In this document: one piece after another, positions 15,707-16,947 of the stretch
How positions within the stretch are numbered: the stretch's first letter is position 1
Layout of the letters: each line of letters begins with the position of its first letter
Origin: JBGPBY01 sp041481485
GTDB taxonomy: Bacteria; Acidobacteriota; Terriglobia; 20CM-2-55-15
Assembly (NCBI GenBank): GCA_041481485.1
Contig: JBGPBY010000110.1
Location: 1-16,947 of the forward strand
Length of the DNA stretch: 16,947 nucleotides
Direction of reading: 5' to 3'
Notes under the pieces: generated by a model
Told to the model about the DNA's origin: nothing
The model's database searches: none
What the model saw: only the letters and a program-made list of their open reading frames with translations
Position numbers and translations under genes: made by a program

Positions 15707-16888
15707 ATGCTCGGATCGTACAGGCAGTTCGTTGAATCGCAGTTGAGCGATATCCGCGGCGCCGGACTCTGGAAGCCGGAACGCATTCTCAATTCTCCTC
15801 AACTTCCGGAAGCCCGACTCAGCGACGGCCACGAAGTTCTGGTGTTGTGCGCGAACAACTATCTCGGACTCGCCGATCATCCGAGAGTCATTGCCGCTGC
15901 CAAAGCTGCGCTGGACCGCTGGGGATATGGAATGGCCTCTGTGCGATTCATTTGCGGCACTCAGGAACAGCACAAGACGCTGGAACGAAAGCTCAGCGAT
16001 TTTCTGGGAGTGGAAGACACCATTCTCTATTCTTCGTGCTTCGACGCCAATGGGGGTCTGTTTGAAACGTTGCTTGGCGAAAACGATGCCGTGATTTCCG
16101 ACGAACTCAATCACGCGTCCATCATCGATGGAATCCGTCTGTGTAAAGCGCAGCGCTTCCGTTACAAAAATCGAGATATGGCCGATCTGGAAGTGCAATT
16201 GAATGCCGCAAAAGACTGCCGGTTCCGGTTGATTGCCACGGACGGCGTCTTCTCGATGGACGGCACACTGGCTCCACTTCGCCAGATCTGCGATCTCGCT
16301 GAGAAGACGAACAGCATGGTGATGGTCGACGATTCCCATGCGGTTGGATTTGTGGGACCAAAGGGACGCGGCAGCCATGAACAGTCCGGCGTCATGGGAC
16401 GGGTGGATATTCTCACAGGAACCATGGGAAAAGCTCTGGGCGGCGCCAGCGGCGGATATGTCGCCGGGCCCCAGGCTGTCATCGCTTTGTTGCGCCAGCG
16501 CTCTCGGCCGTACCTCTTTTCGAATTCTCTCCCGCCTGCAGTCGTTGCTGCGTCCATTGAAGCGCTGAACATTCTGACCGAGTCCACCGGGCTGCAGGAC
16601 AAGCTCCGGGGAAATACCGAATTCTTCCGGCAAAGAATGACCGCGCTCGGCATGAACATCATTCCGGGTGAACATCCCATCGTACCTGTAATGATCGGCG
16701 ATGCATCGCGCGCCGGACGCATGGCGGAATACCTGCTGGAGCGGGGTATCTATGTCGTGGGATTTTCCTATCCGGTCGTGCCAATGGGCAAGGCTCGGAT
16801 TCGCACTCAGGTTTCGGCGGCGCACACCACCGAAGAACTGTCCCGCGCCGCGGAATTGTTTGCCGATGCGGCAGCAAACGTTGCGTAA
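15707..16888 (+). CDS. kbl: 2-amino-3-ketobutyrate CoA ligase (glycine C-acetyltransferase)
   Basis: A 393-residue pyridoxal-phosphate enzyme of the alpha-oxoamine synthase family. With CoA it cleaves the 2-amino-3-ketobutyrate made by Tdh to glycine and acetyl-CoA. It aligns end to end with E. coli Kbl (about 398 residues): CANNYLGLADHP (48-59), GMASVRFICGTQEQHK (75-90), ILYSSCFDANGGLFETLLGE (106-125), SDELNHASIIDGIRLCKA (131-148), the cofactor motif VDDSHAVGFVG (207-217, Asp208 and His211), the PLP lysine K242 in TGTMGKALGGASGGY, RQRSRPYLFSNSLPP further on, and a C-terminal ARIRTQVSAAHT. The start is fixed by a good ribosome site at the end of tdh. Only 3 bp separate it from tdh, so the two form an operon. 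Confidence 0.97.
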   Translation: MLGSYRQFVESQLSDIRGAGLWKPERILNSPQLPEARLSDGHEVLVLCANNYLGLADHPRVIAAAKAALDRWGYGMASVRFICGTQEQHKTLERKLSDFLGVEDTILYSSCFDANGGLFETLLGENDAVISDELNHASIIDGIRLCKAQRFRYKNRDMADLEVQLNAAKDCRFRLIATDGVFSMDGTLAPLRQICDLAEKTNSMVMVDDSHAVGFVGPKGRGSHEQSGVMGRVDILTGTMGKALGGASGGYVAGPQAVIALLRQRSRPYLFSNSLPPAVVAASIEALNILTESTGLQDKLRGNTEFFRQRMTALGMNIIPGEHPIVPVMIGDASRAGRMAEYLLERGIYVVGFSYPVVPMGKARIRTQVSAAHTTEELSRAAELFADAAANVA

Positions 16889-16925
16889 TTCGAGAATGAC
16901 CTGTAAGGACAGGCGATCAAGAAAT

Positions 16926-16946
16926 CCCTCTCCCAACGGGAGAGGG
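16926..16946. repeat. Perfect inverted repeat after kbl (terminator or dispersed repeat)
   Basis: CCCTCTCCC and GGGAGAGGG form a perfect 9-bp stem with a 3-base loop AAC, 37 bp after the kbl stop. The window ends one base later, so whether a T-run follows, as needed for a Rho-independent terminator, cannot be seen. CCCTCTCCC-type palindromes also occur as dispersed intergenic repeats in many bacteria. Confidence 0.65.
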
Positions 16947-16947
16947 T

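Noticed and set aside
15158..16936. 592-codon open frame on the minus strand across tdh and kbl
   Set aside because: It is antisense to two firmly identified enzymes and shows no recognisable domain or start context. Its composition (many His, Arg, Cys) is what codon bias of the real genes produces on the opposite strand.

Overview
The window is most likely from an acidobacterium (Acidobacteriota, soil type). The evidence is the gene mix rather than any marker gene: a secreted protein of the 'VWFA-related acidobacterial' type, two proteins built from carboxypeptidase-regulatory-like beta-sandwich repeats, a DUF6152 protein, a Tat-exported DUF1552 protein and a GMC oxidoreductase/hydrolase fusion. 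Base composition is moderately GC-rich. I see no rRNA, tRNA, CRISPR array, transposase or phage gene, so this reads as ordinary chromosome.

Layout, left to right. (1) 1-2989, exported or surface proteins: the 3' part of a regulatory-like repeat protein (+) ends tail-to-tail, with a 20-bp overlap, against a VWA-type protein (-). An ankyrin-repeat protein (-) lies upstream of the VWA gene on the same strand. (2) 3154-4491: a DUF1552 protein with a twin-arginine signal, diverging from the ankyrin gene. (3) 4551-7383 (-): a likely three-gene operon of HExxH metallopeptidase, D-Ala-D-Ala-ligase-like ATP-grasp enzyme and DTW-domain tRNA aminocarboxypropyltransferase. The first two overlap by ATGA and are probably translationally coupled. 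(4) 7704-9788 (-): DUF6152 protein followed by a 512-residue regulatory-like repeat protein, both exported. (5) 9789-10227: a 439-bp divergent control region with an inverted repeat and a possible promoter. (6) 10228-13656 (+): a 1142-residue GMC (cholesterol-oxidase-like) oxidoreductase fused to an alpha/beta-hydrolase. It converges 15 bp away on an unrecognised 303-residue protein (-). (7) 14672-16888 (+): tdh-kbl, the two-step threonine-to-glycine pathway (threonine -> 2-amino-3-ketobutyrate -> glycine + acetyl-CoA), followed by a perfect inverted repeat at the window edge.

The parts most worth attention are the peptidase/ATP-grasp pair, which looks like a peptide-ligating and peptide-cleaving system of unknown product, and the GMC-hydrolase fusion. 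The fusion carries a cysteine where the hydrolase serine nucleophile is expected and a ferredoxin-like cysteine cluster in the oxidase half. tdh and kbl are firm housekeeping assignments. Several other products are family-level calls only.
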